DNA of 64,000 nucleotides from an uncultured Schlesneria sp. (GCA_903899985.1 CAIULL010000030.1:1-64000), one strand, 5' to 3'. Counted from the first letter of the stretch, positions 8,552 to 17,659 are shown. Program-made: numbers and translations. The notes: generated by a model not told the origin, from the letters alone.

Positions 8552-8839
8552 AGTGCAGTCCCAAAGAGTTCAACATCAAAAGATACGATTGGGCCGGATG
8601 ATCACAGCGAAATGATAGTCCAAATGGAAGCAAGCAAACACAGCGGGGAGGTTGGTTTCCACTGATGAGATCAACACCCAGCGGTCAGAAAACAATCAGC
8701 TTCGCAGCGATGACGAGGTGTTTTTGCTCCGCCTCGCATTGGAACAACTGGTTGAAAAATTTCGATAATTGCCAGAAATCTCTTGTCCGACAACAATTTG
8801 TAACGATACTGTAGCTAGTCATCATTCCCGGAGAATTAT

Positions 8840-9292
8840 TTGAAACCAACGCAAGCGAGTCACGAACTGACCCGAATTCGTCATTCAAGACGAAATTCGG
8901 CTGCGTTGTTGCCACTGTTTGTATTTCTCGCCTTTTGGGGACTTGGGTCATCGAAGGCGAATGCCACATGCGGTGACTACCTTTTACACAATCATGTTCT
9001 GTCCCAACATCATTTCGTTGATGAGCGAGCCGTAGCCGACTCCGTCGGAAAGGATTCCACAGGTCCACAAATTCCACACCGTTTGCCGTGTCGCGGTCCG
9101 TCGTGCCAACGGGGGCCTGTCGAATTGCCGCTTTCAACACCAGTCGTTTCGATTGAGTTTCAAGACCATTGGGTTTGGTTCGCCAGGCTTTTGATCCACG
9201 CGCCGCAGCAAGCGTCTTACAGGGTTCACCCTGTTGAATCGGTTGTTTTGCCTCGGATTGCTTTTCGGCTGGATCGTCCGCCAAAAGCCTGA
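8840..9292 (+). CDS. Small secreted Cys-containing protein, planctomycete type
   Basis: A 150-residue protein with a signal peptide (LLPLFVFLAFWGLGSSKANA, about residues 24-43) followed directly by TCGDYLLHNH. A second cysteine motif PCRGPSCQRGP comes later, so the mature protein has three cysteines, two of them closely spaced. I do not recognise a catalytic motif; the CGDYL and CxGPxC motifs resemble a family I associate with planctomycetes, but this is recall, not a search. The start is TTG with a GGAGA ribosome site a few bases upstream; no in-frame ATG precedes the signal. It is followed by the pilin-like stub ORF and DUF1559. Confidence 0.6.
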   Translation: MKPTQASHELTRIRHSRRNSAALLPLFVFLAFWGLGSSKANATCGDYLLHNHVLSQHHFVDERAVADSVGKDSTGPQIPHRLPCRGPSCQRGPVELPLSTPVVSIEFQDHWVWFARLLIHAPQQASYRVHPVESVVLPRIAFRLDRPPKA

Positions 9293-9568
9293 CGAATTAC
9301 ATGCGAGGACACGTGCGACTTGAACGCAAGTCTCTCGGCATCAAACATTCGCAAGCACGATGACTTTGCGAAATTCGTCTCCGAAATACCCGTCGTGGAA
9401 GTTCTCAAATTGGGAAACGGCAGTGATCTGCCATTCTCGCTGAATTGAGAATTCATGCGGGTCATTTCCCGTGAGCGACAGAAATGTCGAACTGTCGTTC
9501 GACGTTTCCGCATCGCATCCCTGGCAAATTCATCTGATTTTTCACGTGAACCGTAATGGGAGTTTGTT

Positions 9569-9796
9569 ATGCAATCCATCAAAACTAATCGCCGCAACTC
9601 GAATTTGATTGAGATTTGTTTCGTCGCCGTATTGACGGCTGTGATGATTTCTCTGCTGTTGCCTGCTGCGATCAATTCTGCGGAGAACTCGACGGACAGA
9701 CAGCAATTGGCACTAACGCCAAATCGAAGTCAGTTCGTATCGAAGAATAAGTCTGTTCCGCATAGAATCGATCGGAGCCGAACTGAAAGAATGTGA
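9569..9796 (+). CDS. Pilin-like stub protein (75 aa)
   Basis: A 75-residue ORF whose N-terminal half, NSNLIEICFVAVLTAVMISLLLPAAINSAE, looks like a degraded type IV prepilin leader helix: compare GFTLIELLVVIAIIAVLIALLLPAVQQAREA in the DUF1559 protein 85 bp downstream. It keeps 'LIE', the hydrophobic helix and LLLPA, but the leader glycine-phenylalanine is replaced and the globular part is missing. It may be a shortened DUF1559 relative, a small membrane protein, or a decayed gene. The GGGAGTTTGTT before ATG 9569 offers a ribosome site. No function assigned. Confidence 0.5.
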   Translation: MQSIKTNRRNSNLIEICFVAVLTAVMISLLLPAAINSAENSTDRQQLALTPNRSQFVSKNKSVPHRIDRSRTERM

Positions 9797-9880
9797 TTTA
9801 AGTTTAATCAATTTGTTTTTCTGATTTTCAGTCGGATACGAATTTCGTTGATTTCCTTTTTTGATAAATGGAGTTTCGCC

Positions 9881-10918
9881 ATGAAACGGACACGTTCCCG
9901 GGGCTTTACCCTGATCGAACTGCTGGTGGTGATCGCAATCATTGCGGTCTTAATTGCCTTGTTGCTTCCTGCGGTACAACAAGCCCGCGAAGCGGCTCGA
10001 CGGACGCAGTGTAAAAGCAACATCAAACAGCTTGCGCTCGCCCTGCATAACTATCACGAGGCTTTTTCCGTCTTTCCGTTTGGAAAAGGTGCCAGCTATA
10101 CCGGGGCTGCGGCGTACGCACGCTGGTCGCAGCATGCCATGATCCTGCCATATATTGATCAGGCTCCGCTGTATAACTCAATCAACTTCAGTGCGCCGCC
10201 CGAAACACCGGGAATGGGGGGCGTGATCGCCTTTATGCCGGCTTATACCAGCCCAACAGGAATCAACTCTGCACAGTGTCGTACAGTGATCCCCTTATTC
10301 ATTTGTCCCTCAGACTCGGCCGTAAACGATGCCTGGACCGGTCAGAATAATTATGCCGCAAACCAGGGGGGCTGGCTTTGCGATCGCAGTGACCAACCGG
10401 GCGCGAGCACCGATAATTCGCCGAGTGAAGTTCAGACCGGCGTCTTTTACTATTTGAGTCAGTGCCGGATGCGAGACATCACGGACGGCTCAAGTTCAAC
10501 CTGTTTCTTCAGTGAGAAGATTCGAGGGCATGGCATTCCTGATCCGAAGGCCGACTTGTTCGTCATACCGCATCAAACGTCGCTTGATGCAACGTACCAG
10601 ACATGTCAGGCCATTAACGCCGCCACCGCGACCCCGTTGACGAGTAAGTGGGGCTACAGCTGGGTCATGGGTGAGAACTGTTGCTCGCTCTACAATCATG
10701 TTGCGGTACCGAATTCAAAAAGCTGTGCTGGGACAGGTTTTCCCGGAACGATGACGAACATGGCGATGCAAGTGTCGGCAGCGAGCCGACACGTTGGCGG
10801 CGTTCATACCATGACGGGGGACGGTGCGGTGCACTTCGTCAGCGACAACATCGATCTGACTGTCTGGCGGGCTTTGGGGACTCGAGCGGGCAGCGAAACA
10901 GTGAATTCGCCGTTCTAA
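9881..10918 (+). CDS. DUF1559 protein with type IV prepilin-like N-terminus
   Basis: A 345-residue protein of the DUF1559 family, which is greatly expanded in planctomycetes. The N-terminus MKRTRSRGFTLIELLVVIA carries the prepilin peptidase site (G/FTLIE) and hydrophobic helix, then QQAREAARRTQCKSNIKQLALALHNY, the standard family opening. The C-terminal end has the H-x-G motif SRHVGGVHTMTGDGAVHFVSDNIDLTVWRALGTRAG. The family function is unproven; pseudopilin-like surface or assembly roles are proposed. The ORF track starts at TTG 9848, but ATG 9881 has a GGAG site 7 nt upstream and gives a normal leader, so I use it. The lipoprotein gene starts 2 nt after the stop. Confidence 0.93.
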   Translation: MKRTRSRGFTLIELLVVIAIIAVLIALLLPAVQQAREAARRTQCKSNIKQLALALHNYHEAFSVFPFGKGASYTGAAAYARWSQHAMILPYIDQAPLYNSINFSAPPETPGMGGVIAFMPAYTSPTGINSAQCRTVIPLFICPSDSAVNDAWTGQNNYAANQGGWLCDRSDQPGASTDNSPSEVQTGVFYYLSQCRMRDITDGSSSTCFFSEKIRGHGIPDPKADLFVIPHQTSLDATYQTCQAINAATATPLTSKWGYSWVMGENCCSLYNHVAVPNSKSCAGTGFPGTMTNMAMQVSAASRHVGGVHTMTGDGAVHFVSDNIDLTVWRALGTRAGSETVNSPF

Positions 10919-10919
10919 A

Positions 10920-11411
10920 ATGCTGATTCTGGAATCCTTAATGCCACCTGTTCGCAATCCGATTCTTCGTGGACATTGCTTTTGTGTCGTGTTGTTCGCC
11001 GCATGCGTGATCTCATGTGGATGCGGGCAATATGATCGAAGTTCACAATTTATCCCTTCGGTGACGGTTGCCGAATCTGCCGTCAAAGCGGGAATGGAGG
11101 CCTGGAAAAAGGGTGAGCCTGTGGGCCTGGTCCGGGGAGTGACAAAGCCCGCTGTGCATGTGGTTGATTCGCATCGTAGACCGGATCAGCAGATCGACCG
11201 TTACGAGATTCTTGGAGAAGTCCCCGGAAATGCGCCACGTTGTTTTGCTGTGAAGGCGAAATTGAGCGGTTCAGACACCATCGAGCGGCTACGGTACATC
11301 GTTGTCGGGATTGATCCTTTGTGGGTCTTTCGCCAGGAGGATTACGACCTGTTGTCGCACTGGGAGCATCCGATGGAAGAAAAGAAAAAGGATCCCCCGG
11401 CAGGCGAGTAA
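10920..11411 (+). CDS. Putative lipoprotein, paralogue of the gene at 17210
   Basis: A 163-residue protein with an N-terminal hydrophobic segment ending in a good lipobox (VISC, in FAACVISCGCG), so it is probably a lipoprotein. The mature part shares a clear pattern with the protein encoded at 17210..17623: A..A...W..G...G, then YEILGEVPGNAPRCFAVKAKL, then LRYIVVGIDPLWVFRQEDYD. No catalytic motif is visible and I do not know the family. It starts 2 nt after DUF1559 and precedes the CusB-like gene, so the four to five genes likely form one unit. An alternative start is ATG 10941. Confidence 0.75.
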   Translation: MLILESLMPPVRNPILRGHCFCVVLFAACVISCGCGQYDRSSQFIPSVTVAESAVKAGMEAWKKGEPVGLVRGVTKPAVHVVDSHRRPDQQIDRYEILGEVPGNAPRCFAVKAKLSGSDTIERLRYIVVGIDPLWVFRQEDYDLLSHWEHPMEEKKKDPPAGE

Positions 11412-11497
11412 CTGCAGCCGCATCGCGTGATGATCACTCCCCTTCCCTTATCAGGACTCACGGCAATGTTGTCGTATGTTCGACAAGGATTTGCTTC

Positions 11498-12733
11498 ATG
11501 TCGTCAGATCAACCAAGTTCAGCTTCGGCCCACGGCAAGGATCAGGTGTCGTTGGCTGGGCCTGCGCACAGTCTGCGATGGTGGCTTGAAGTGGCTCGGG
11601 TGCGACTGCGATTTTTCATGATCGTGGCGATTGCAGGCCTGGTCACCAGTCAATGGCCGTTATTACGAGGCGTCTGGAATCGATGGACTTGGAGCTCGCA
11701 CGGGCACGCCAGTGGTTCGGTATCGAGTTCACACGAATACTTCTGTCCGATGGATGCCGGAGTCATTTCGGTCTGGCCCGCAATTTGTCCAATCTGCAAT
11801 ATGGACCTTGTTCCTCGCAAGAAGATGGAAGCTCAGATGCTGCCCGAAGGGGTGATCGCTCGGATGCAGCTTTCCCCGTATCGAATTCAGCTGGCAGGCA
11901 TCAGAACGTCACTCGTCGAGCCTCGAACACTGAAAAGTGAGCGAACATTTACCGGTGTCTTACGACAGACGAAAGATGGCGCACTTGTTTTTCAGGCGAG
12001 AATTGCTGAGTCCGATGTTCCACTTTTTTCCGGAACGAATATGGCAGACGTTCATCTTGTCTCCCGCGTTGAGAAAACTTCTGCAAATGTGCTTCTTGAA
12101 GCTGTTGATGACCGTCATCAGATTCGATTTGTGCTTGACAGTTCGGATAGGTTTTCAGCTGGGGATATCGTACGAGCATCGGTTTCGCTTCCTGCAGTTG
12201 GGGAAGATCCGATCCTCGCCGTTCCTGAATCTGCGGTGATTGATCGCGGTCGAGAAAGACTGGTCTACGTGGAAACCATGCCCGGTCTGTTTGACGGCGT
12301 CGCAGTCGAGCTGGGACAACGTTGCGGTGGTTATTATCCCGTGAACAGCGGTTTGAAGGCTGGTCAACGCGTTGCGACGGCTGGCGCATTTCTGATCGAC
12401 GCCGAGACGCGACTGAACCCGGGCCTTGCGACAGGATACTTTGGAGCAAATCAAAGTGAGTCAAAGTCCAGCCCGTCATTGCCTTCTACGTCAGCAGAGG
12501 CTGCGTTACGAACCACAAACAAAGCGACGCCAAAACACCAGCTATCGCCAGAGGACCAGAAGCTTGCCGACGAACAGCGTATCTGCCCGGTCACCGAACT
12601 CGCGCTAGATTCGATGGGTGGTCCCGTCGCGGTCATGGTGTCTGGACGGAAAATCTTCGTCTGCTGTGCCGGTTGCACTCAACGATTGAAGTCTGAACCC
12701 GGGAAGTATCTCGCAAAACTTGAAACAAGGTGA
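11498..12733 (+). CDS. CusB-like RND periplasmic adaptor with HMBD and YHS-like ends
   Basis: A 411-residue adaptor for a heavy-metal RND pump. After a membrane anchor (about 38-53) comes a heavy-metal-binding domain, HEYFCPMDAG...CPICNMDLVPR (about 80-107). The middle has the 'GIRTSLVEPRTL..ERTFTGVL' entry strand and a beta-barrel/membrane-proximal part ending LAVPESAVIDRGRERLVYV. The C-terminus (about 360-410) is a YHS-like metal domain with ICPVTEL...FVCCAGCTQRL. The lipoyl domain and alpha-helical hairpin that CusB needs to reach an outer-membrane channel appear to be missing. The track start 11321 overlaps the lipoprotein gene; ATG 11498 is chosen. The pump gene follows 130 bp later. Confidence 0.85.
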   Translation: MSSDQPSSASAHGKDQVSLAGPAHSLRWWLEVARVRLRFFMIVAIAGLVTSQWPLLRGVWNRWTWSSHGHASGSVSSSHEYFCPMDAGVISVWPAICPICNMDLVPRKKMEAQMLPEGVIARMQLSPYRIQLAGIRTSLVEPRTLKSERTFTGVLRQTKDGALVFQARIAESDVPLFSGTNMADVHLVSRVEKTSANVLLEAVDDRHQIRFVLDSSDRFSAGDIVRASVSLPAVGEDPILAVPESAVIDRGRERLVYVETMPGLFDGVAVELGQRCGGYYPVNSGLKAGQRVATAGAFLIDAETRLNPGLATGYFGANQSESKSSPSLPSTSAEAALRTTNKATPKHQLSPEDQKLADEQRICPVTELALDSMGGPVAVMVSGRKIFVCCAGCTQRLKSEPGKYLAKLETR

Positions 12734-12862
12734 TTTCTATCTGGCTGGGAATATTCGATCTGCGAAATACCGAAACACTAATGAGTGATCGTAAGACGAA
12801 TTGAAACCAGGCAAGTTGGCATGCTGCTTGTCTTCAACACAAAGTAAAATTCACAGGTTGAC

Positions 12863-15800
12863 ATGATTTCCGGTCTGATTGAATTCTCGATTCGATACCG
12901 AACGGTGGTGGTTCTCACTGCGATCGTTTGTGCGTTGGCGGGAATTTACGCTGCCGTCCACTCGCCGATCGATGCGGTTCCGGACCTGTCTGAAAATCAG
13001 GTGATCATCTTCACAAACTGGCCGGGGCATGGTCCGCAGGAAATCGAAGACCACGTCACTTATCCCCTTTCGTTGCAAGTGCAAGGGCTTGATGGCGTCC
13101 GCGTCGTTCGTGGTTCGAGCGACATGGGCTATTCGATGCTTCATGTCATTTTCGAGGACCGCGTTTCCTTCGCGTTCGCTCGGCAAAAGGTCCAGGAACG
13201 ACTGAGTTCGAGTGAGGTTCGACTACCCGAAGGAGTGATCCCGCGACTGGCTGCTGATGGAATTCCGACGGGCCAGATCTACTGGTACACCGTCGAAGGT
13301 GTTGAGCATGATCTGACGGAACTTCGTCGATTACAAGACTGGACAATCGCCCCTCAGTTACGGTCCATTGCGGGAGTCGCTGAAGTTGCCAGTGTCGGTG
13401 GCTTTGTCTCTGAACTAAAAATCCAGGTGGATTCAGGGCTGCTGGCAGCGTACGGCATGACGGTGCTAAGCCTTTATGACGAGTTGTCCCGACCCACTTC
13501 GAATGTCGGTGGCCACGTTATTCACAAGGGAAATGCGGAATTTGTTGTTCAGTTTGATTCGAATCACGAATCTTCGAAGCAAATCATGGCCTGGGAACAA
13601 CGACTCATTCCAATTCCTTCTGGCGGCAGTCTGCCACTCGGCGAAGTTGCCAAAGTGACGTGGGGGCCAGCCACTCGGCGGGGGATGTTCGAAAAGGACG
13701 GGAGCGAAGTTGTTGCGGGGATTGTTCATCTGCGTTACGGGCACAATCCTCTGGAAGTGACACGACAGGTGCGGGCAAGACTGCGAGAAGTCGCCGCGGG
13801 CCTGCCAGAGAATGTGAGAATTGTCCCGTGTTATGATCGGACGCCGCTGATTCTTGGTGCGGTCAGGACCGTAACGCGAGCGCTGATCGAAGCGATCCTT
13901 GTTGCCGGCATCTGTGTTCTGGTTGTTCTACGTCACTTTCGTGCCTGGGTCGTGATAGCACTGACGCTTCCTCTTTCCGTACTCGGAACGTTTCTCTGCA
14001 TGTGGTTGTTGCGAACGACCGGTGTGATCGACGTCCAGACCAATATCATGTCGCTGGCTGGAATCGTAATCTCGATCGGAGTGCTGGTCGATTCGTCGAT
14101 AGTCATGACGGAAAACGTCATGCACCGACTTCGATTACGATTCGGGGACGATCCCGTTCAGGGAGATGTCACCGACACGATCGCAGCGGCCTGCCAGACT
14201 GTGGGGTGGCCCGTATTTTGTTCTGTGCTTGTCATGCTGATCTCGTTTGCGCCTGTGTTTGCTCTTGGCGGGATCGATGGCCGAATGTATCGCCCACTCG
14301 CCCTGACGAAATCGCTTGCTCTCATTTCCGTCGCCTTTCTGGCGGTCACGCTTGTGCCGGCTCTTTGCACGTTCCTCGTAAAAGGCCGAATAAGAGACGA
14401 GTCTGACAGTGCGATCGTGCGCAACGTCATCGGTGTTTATCGACCGATGCTCTCATGGCTGATGGATCGCCCCGGTCCCCTGATCTTTTTTATGAGTGTG
14501 ACCCTGGTCCTGGCTTCGATTCCGCCTGGTAACGACGTCATTTTTCGAACAGTCTTATTCGGTTCGCTATCGCTGATTCTATGGGAAGCCGTTTCGTCAG
14601 GCGCGAATTGGCGAGCGGTCAGAAATGCCATCGCGCTCATCGTGATAGCACTGGTCGGCCAAAGCACGATGAAACCGCTGGGGATCGAGATGCGACTTCC
14701 GCTCGACGAAGGAATGTTGATGGACATGCCGATCACGATTCCCCGCGCTTCGATCACGCAGTCTGCCGATGATTTGAAAGCACGCAATATGGTCCTTTGC
14801 CGGTTTCCTGAGGTGGCGATGGTGACCGGAAAAGCGGGTCGAGCAGACACTCCGTTTGATCCCGCACCGCTCGATATGATCGAAACGATGGTCGAATTCC
14901 GACCTAAGGAAATGTGGCCTAAACGCCGTCTCTTGCAAGCCGATGCCAGGCGAATGACAGAGCGGATGATCCTTGAACTGACCGAAGCGCAGCTCGTTAA
15001 AGCCATTTCTCGCGAGGAAAGCGAAGCCATCAGCAATACAGTTCAATTTCGCTTCGACTCGATTCAGCGTGAGGCGGCGTACCAGCTGACCAATGTTTTC
15101 TGTCAGCAACTGCAGCAGGATCTCTGTCGTGTTTTGATCGAGCAGATCGGTCGGCAATTGCAGTCAGACGGACGGATGACTCGTGCTTTGTCACCCGCAG
15201 ACGTTACCGTGATTCTGACGGAAATGCCTTTGGCGGACACACGAGAAATCGCCCTCTTACCGTCATTGGAATCCATTGCCAGACTCTGGCCACGGGTTCT
15301 GAAGTCGATGGAACATCATCAGTTGCTACGTCATGAAACCGAAACAAGTCCGTCGTTCGTCGGTTCCTCGCTCGAATCCCTGGTCGCGATTGGAACGATG
15401 TTCGGACTGACGCCATCAACGAGCGAAACGCAAGTACTGACCCTGATGCAGCGTGAATTTCGTCGAAGATGGCAACGGCATGTGTTCGAATTAGACAAAA
15501 CGCTTCACGAACGAACGGCGCCGACTTGGTTGAGGCTGGTCGCCAATGAATGCTTTTCCATGGGAAAGCTCATTGACGATGCGCTTGTCGAAAGGTACTC
15601 ACAGATCGTGAAGACGCAAAGTGCTGTCTTGCCGTCTCATGACGATGAAACGCATCAGGGATTGCCCTCGCTATCCGTGCTTCCGTTGATCGATCCGCAT
15701 CCTCGATTTGATTCGATCTGTCGTCGTCTGTCAGTCGAGTTTTCGCGGTCGCTGCTCCTTTGGCAGCATGACGCGGCCACTCTGACCGCGTTTGAAGGAG

Positions 15801-17122
15801 AAATGGACCGGGCATTACAAATGCCGGGATGGACCAACGTCTGGACACGACCCATTCAGAATCGGGTCGACATGCTGGCCACAGGGATTAATGCCGAAGT
15901 GGGAGTACGAGTTCTCGGACGAGACCTGAATGAAGTCGTTCGCGTCTCGGAAGAGATCGCGTTGGCCTTGAAGGACGTCTCGGGAGCGGGCGATGTGATT
16001 GCTGATCCCATACGAGGTAAGGGGCTGATTCAAATCAGACCCAATCTCACACAAGCCGCAGATCTTGGTGTCAGTCTTTCCGATCTGCAAGCCGTGCTTG
16101 ATACGGCACTGTCAGGTCGAATCGTCGATTACATCCTGGATGGTCGAGAACGAATCGCCGTCCGGCTGCAGACAAGTTCACCATCTGTTGAGCAAGACGA
16201 AGAATCGTTGAGATATCTTCCCATCCCCTGCCGCGCCAACGTCACTCTTTCGACGTCGGATCATGCAGCTTCCGATCAATCACTCTGGGCGAACAATCCA
16301 AATTCGCGTAGCCAGCAAGTCAGCAGATTGTCAGATTCAAATACGGTTCCATTGGGGGCTGTCGCCGACATTCTGGTCACCGAAGGGCCTGCGACGATTA
16401 AAAGTGAAAATGGTTGGCTGCGAAATTATGTGAGGATGAACGTTCGCGAACGCAGCCCATTCGAATTCGTCAACGAAGCACGTCGCGTCGTCGCCAGGCA
16501 AGTCCCCTTGCCATCCGGTGTGTTCGTCGAATGGACGGGCCAGTTCGAGCACGCTGAGCAGACCCGACGTTCACTATTGTTCCTGATACCGATCGTCCTG
16601 CTGATTATCTTTTTGATGTTGTACTTCACGTATCGGGATTGGACGGACGCAGCACTGATGTTGATTTCGGCACCTGGCGCGCTTGCCGGTGGACTGATCT
16701 GTCAGTGGATGATGGGCTACAGATTCTCCGTTGCAGTAGGGGTTGGATATATCGCCTGCTTTGGCATGGCCGCAGCAACCGGCATCGTCATGCTGGTGTA
16801 TCTCAGAGAGGCGGTCGACCTGGCTGGCGGACTTGGAAGGATGACGCTTCCCGAACTGAAACAGGCCGTCCTCAATGGTGCTGTCCATCGGCTGCGTCCC
16901 AAACTGTTAACCGAAGCGACGACGATTCTAGGACTCGCACCAATGCTGTGGAGTGATGGAATAGGAGCCGAAGTGATCCGTCCGATGGCCGCACCGGTCC
17001 TTGGAGGAATTCTGATTGCAGACGAAGTGATTGACCTGCTGTTGCCCGTGCTGTTTTACCATATCCGGCGCCGTCGCTGGGTCATTCTCCATTCAGATTC
17101 GGAGCAAAAGGCACCGAATTAA
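12863..17122 (+). CDS. CusA/CzcA-family heavy-metal RND efflux pump, enlarged
   Basis: A 1419-residue inner-membrane RND transporter; family members are usually about 1040-1070. N-terminal SPIDAVPDLSENQVIIFT, the proton-relay aspartate in GVLVDSSIVMTEN, and the C-terminal RLRPKLLTEATTILGLAPMLW are standard. Methionines in DMIETM and VDMLATG match two of the three copper-binding methionines of E. coli CusA as I recall them; the third position reads Asp. Two size differences stand out: extra hydrophobic segments at about residues 535-610, and an insertion of about 285 residues (about 690-975) in the periplasmic porter domain, just after FRPKEMWP. Likely exports Cu/Ag or related metals; no outer-membrane factor gene is nearby. 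Confidence 0.93.
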   Translation: MISGLIEFSIRYRTVVVLTAIVCALAGIYAAVHSPIDAVPDLSENQVIIFTNWPGHGPQEIEDHVTYPLSLQVQGLDGVRVVRGSSDMGYSMLHVIFEDRVSFAFARQKVQERLSSSEVRLPEGVIPRLAADGIPTGQIYWYTVEGVEHDLTELRRLQDWTIAPQLRSIAGVAEVASVGGFVSELKIQVDSGLLAAYGMTVLSLYDELSRPTSNVGGHVIHKGNAEFVVQFDSNHESSKQIMAWEQRLIPIPSGGSLPLGEVAKVTWGPATRRGMFEKDGSEVVAGIVHLRYGHNPLEVTRQVRARLREVAAGLPENVRIVPCYDRTPLILGAVRTVTRALIEAILVAGICVLVVLRHFRAWVVIALTLPLSVLGTFLCMWLLRTTGVIDVQTNIMSLAGIVISIGVLVDSSIVMTENVMHRLRLRFGDDPVQGDVTDTIAAACQTVGWPVFCSVLVMLISFAPVFALGGIDGRMYRPLALTKSLALISVAFLAVTLVPALCTFLVKGRIRDESDSAIVRNVIGVYRPMLSWLMDRPGPLIFFMSVTLVLASIPPGNDVIFRTVLFGSLSLILWEAVSSGANWRAVRNAIALIVIALVGQSTMKPLGIEMRLPLDEGMLMDMPITIPRASITQSADDLKARNMVLCRFPEVAMVTGKAGRADTPFDPAPLDMIETMVEFRPKEMWPKRRLLQADARRMTERMILELTEAQLVKAISREESEAISNTVQFRFDSIQREAAYQLTNVFCQQLQQDLCRVLIEQIGRQLQSDGRMTRALSPADVTVILTEMPLADTREIALLPSLESIARLWPRVLKSMEHHQLLRHETETSPSFVGSSLESLVAIGTMFGLTPSTSETQVLTLMQREFRRRWQRHVFELDKTLHERTAPTWLRLVANECFSMGKLIDDALVERYSQIVKTQSAVLPSHDDETHQGLPSLSVLPLIDPHPRFDSICRRLSVEFSRSLLLWQHDAATLTAFEGEMDRALQMPGWTNVWTRPIQNRVDMLATGINAEVGVRVLGRDLNEVVRVSEEIALALKDVSGAGDVIADPIRGKGLIQIRPNLTQAADLGVSLSDLQAVLDTALSGRIVDYILDGRERIAVRLQTSSPSVEQDEESLRYLPIPCRANVTLSTSDHAASDQSLWANNPNSRSQQVSRLSDSNTVPLGAVADILVTEGPATIKSENGWLRNYVRMNVRERSPFEFVNEARRVVARQVPLPSGVFVEWTGQFEHAEQTRRSLLFLIPIVLLIIFLMLYFTYRDWTDAALMLISAPGALAGGLICQWMMGYRFSVAVGVGYIACFGMAAATGIVMLVYLREAVDLAGGLGRMTLPELKQAVLNGAVHRLRPKLLTEATTILGLAPMLWSDGIGAEVIRPMAAPVLGGILIADEVIDLLLPVLFYHIRRRRWVILHSDSEQKAPN

Positions 17123-17209
17123 ATTATTTCAGATGAAATGCCCGAACGCCTTAATTGATAGACGCGAATTAGACTTCCGCGAGTTTTGAAACGAAAGATC
17201 GGACCCAAG

Positions 17210-17623
17210 ATGTTTCTGAGTCACCACAAACTGCCAAGAACTGTCCTTAGTCTTGTTTTACTAGTCATTTCCGTCGGTTGCGGCGGTGCACCTGAGAAGA
17301 AATATATTCCCAAAGCGGATCTGGCACGACGAGCACTTGATGCCGCTTTGGAAAACTGGCGGTTGGGCGCTAAACATGGTCCTGTGAATGACTTCGCGGT
17401 TCCCGTCAATGTCTTCGACGCGCGGTGGCAAAACGGCAAAAAGTTGGAATCCTATGAGATTCTGAATGAAGTTCCCTCCGATGGTCCGAAAATCTTTCTG
17501 GTGAAGATGAAACTGGATGAAGACAAACAGGAAAACGAGATCAGGTATTTCGTCGTGGGAAAGGATCCGTTGCTGATTTTTCGTGAGCAGGACTACAACA
17601 AAGCGAGTGGAACCGGGGGTTAG
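17210..17623 (+). CDS. Putative lipoprotein, paralogue of the gene at 10920
   Basis: A 137-residue protein with an N-terminal hydrophobic segment and a cysteine in LLVISVGCGG; the lipobox is imperfect (Ser at -3) but a lipoprotein is the best reading. The mature part mirrors the 10920 protein: ALDAALENWRLGAKHGPVNDF, YEILNEVPSDGPKIFLVKMKL, EIRYFVVGKDPLLIFREQDYN. The two copies flank the adaptor and pump genes, which suggests a role with the RND system or its metal. The track starts at TTG 17186; ATG 17210 with GGA upstream fits the signal better. A strong hairpin follows the stop. Confidence 0.75.
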   Translation: MFLSHHKLPRTVLSLVLLVISVGCGGAPEKKYIPKADLARRALDAALENWRLGAKHGPVNDFAVPVNVFDARWQNGKKLESYEILNEVPSDGPKIFLVKMKLDEDKQENEIRYFVVGKDPLLIFREQDYNKASGTGG

Positions 17624-17628
17624 GACCG

Positions 17629-17659
17629 AGCCCGACCGGCAGGCCTTGCCGGTCGGGCT
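17629..17659 (+). terminator. Terminator-like hairpin after RND module
   Basis: AGCCCGACCGGCA pairs perfectly with TGCCGGTCGGGCT (13 bp) around GGCCT, 5 nt after the lipoprotein stop. The T-run behind it is poor, but position and stability point to the end of the 9881-17623 unit. Confidence 0.65.
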
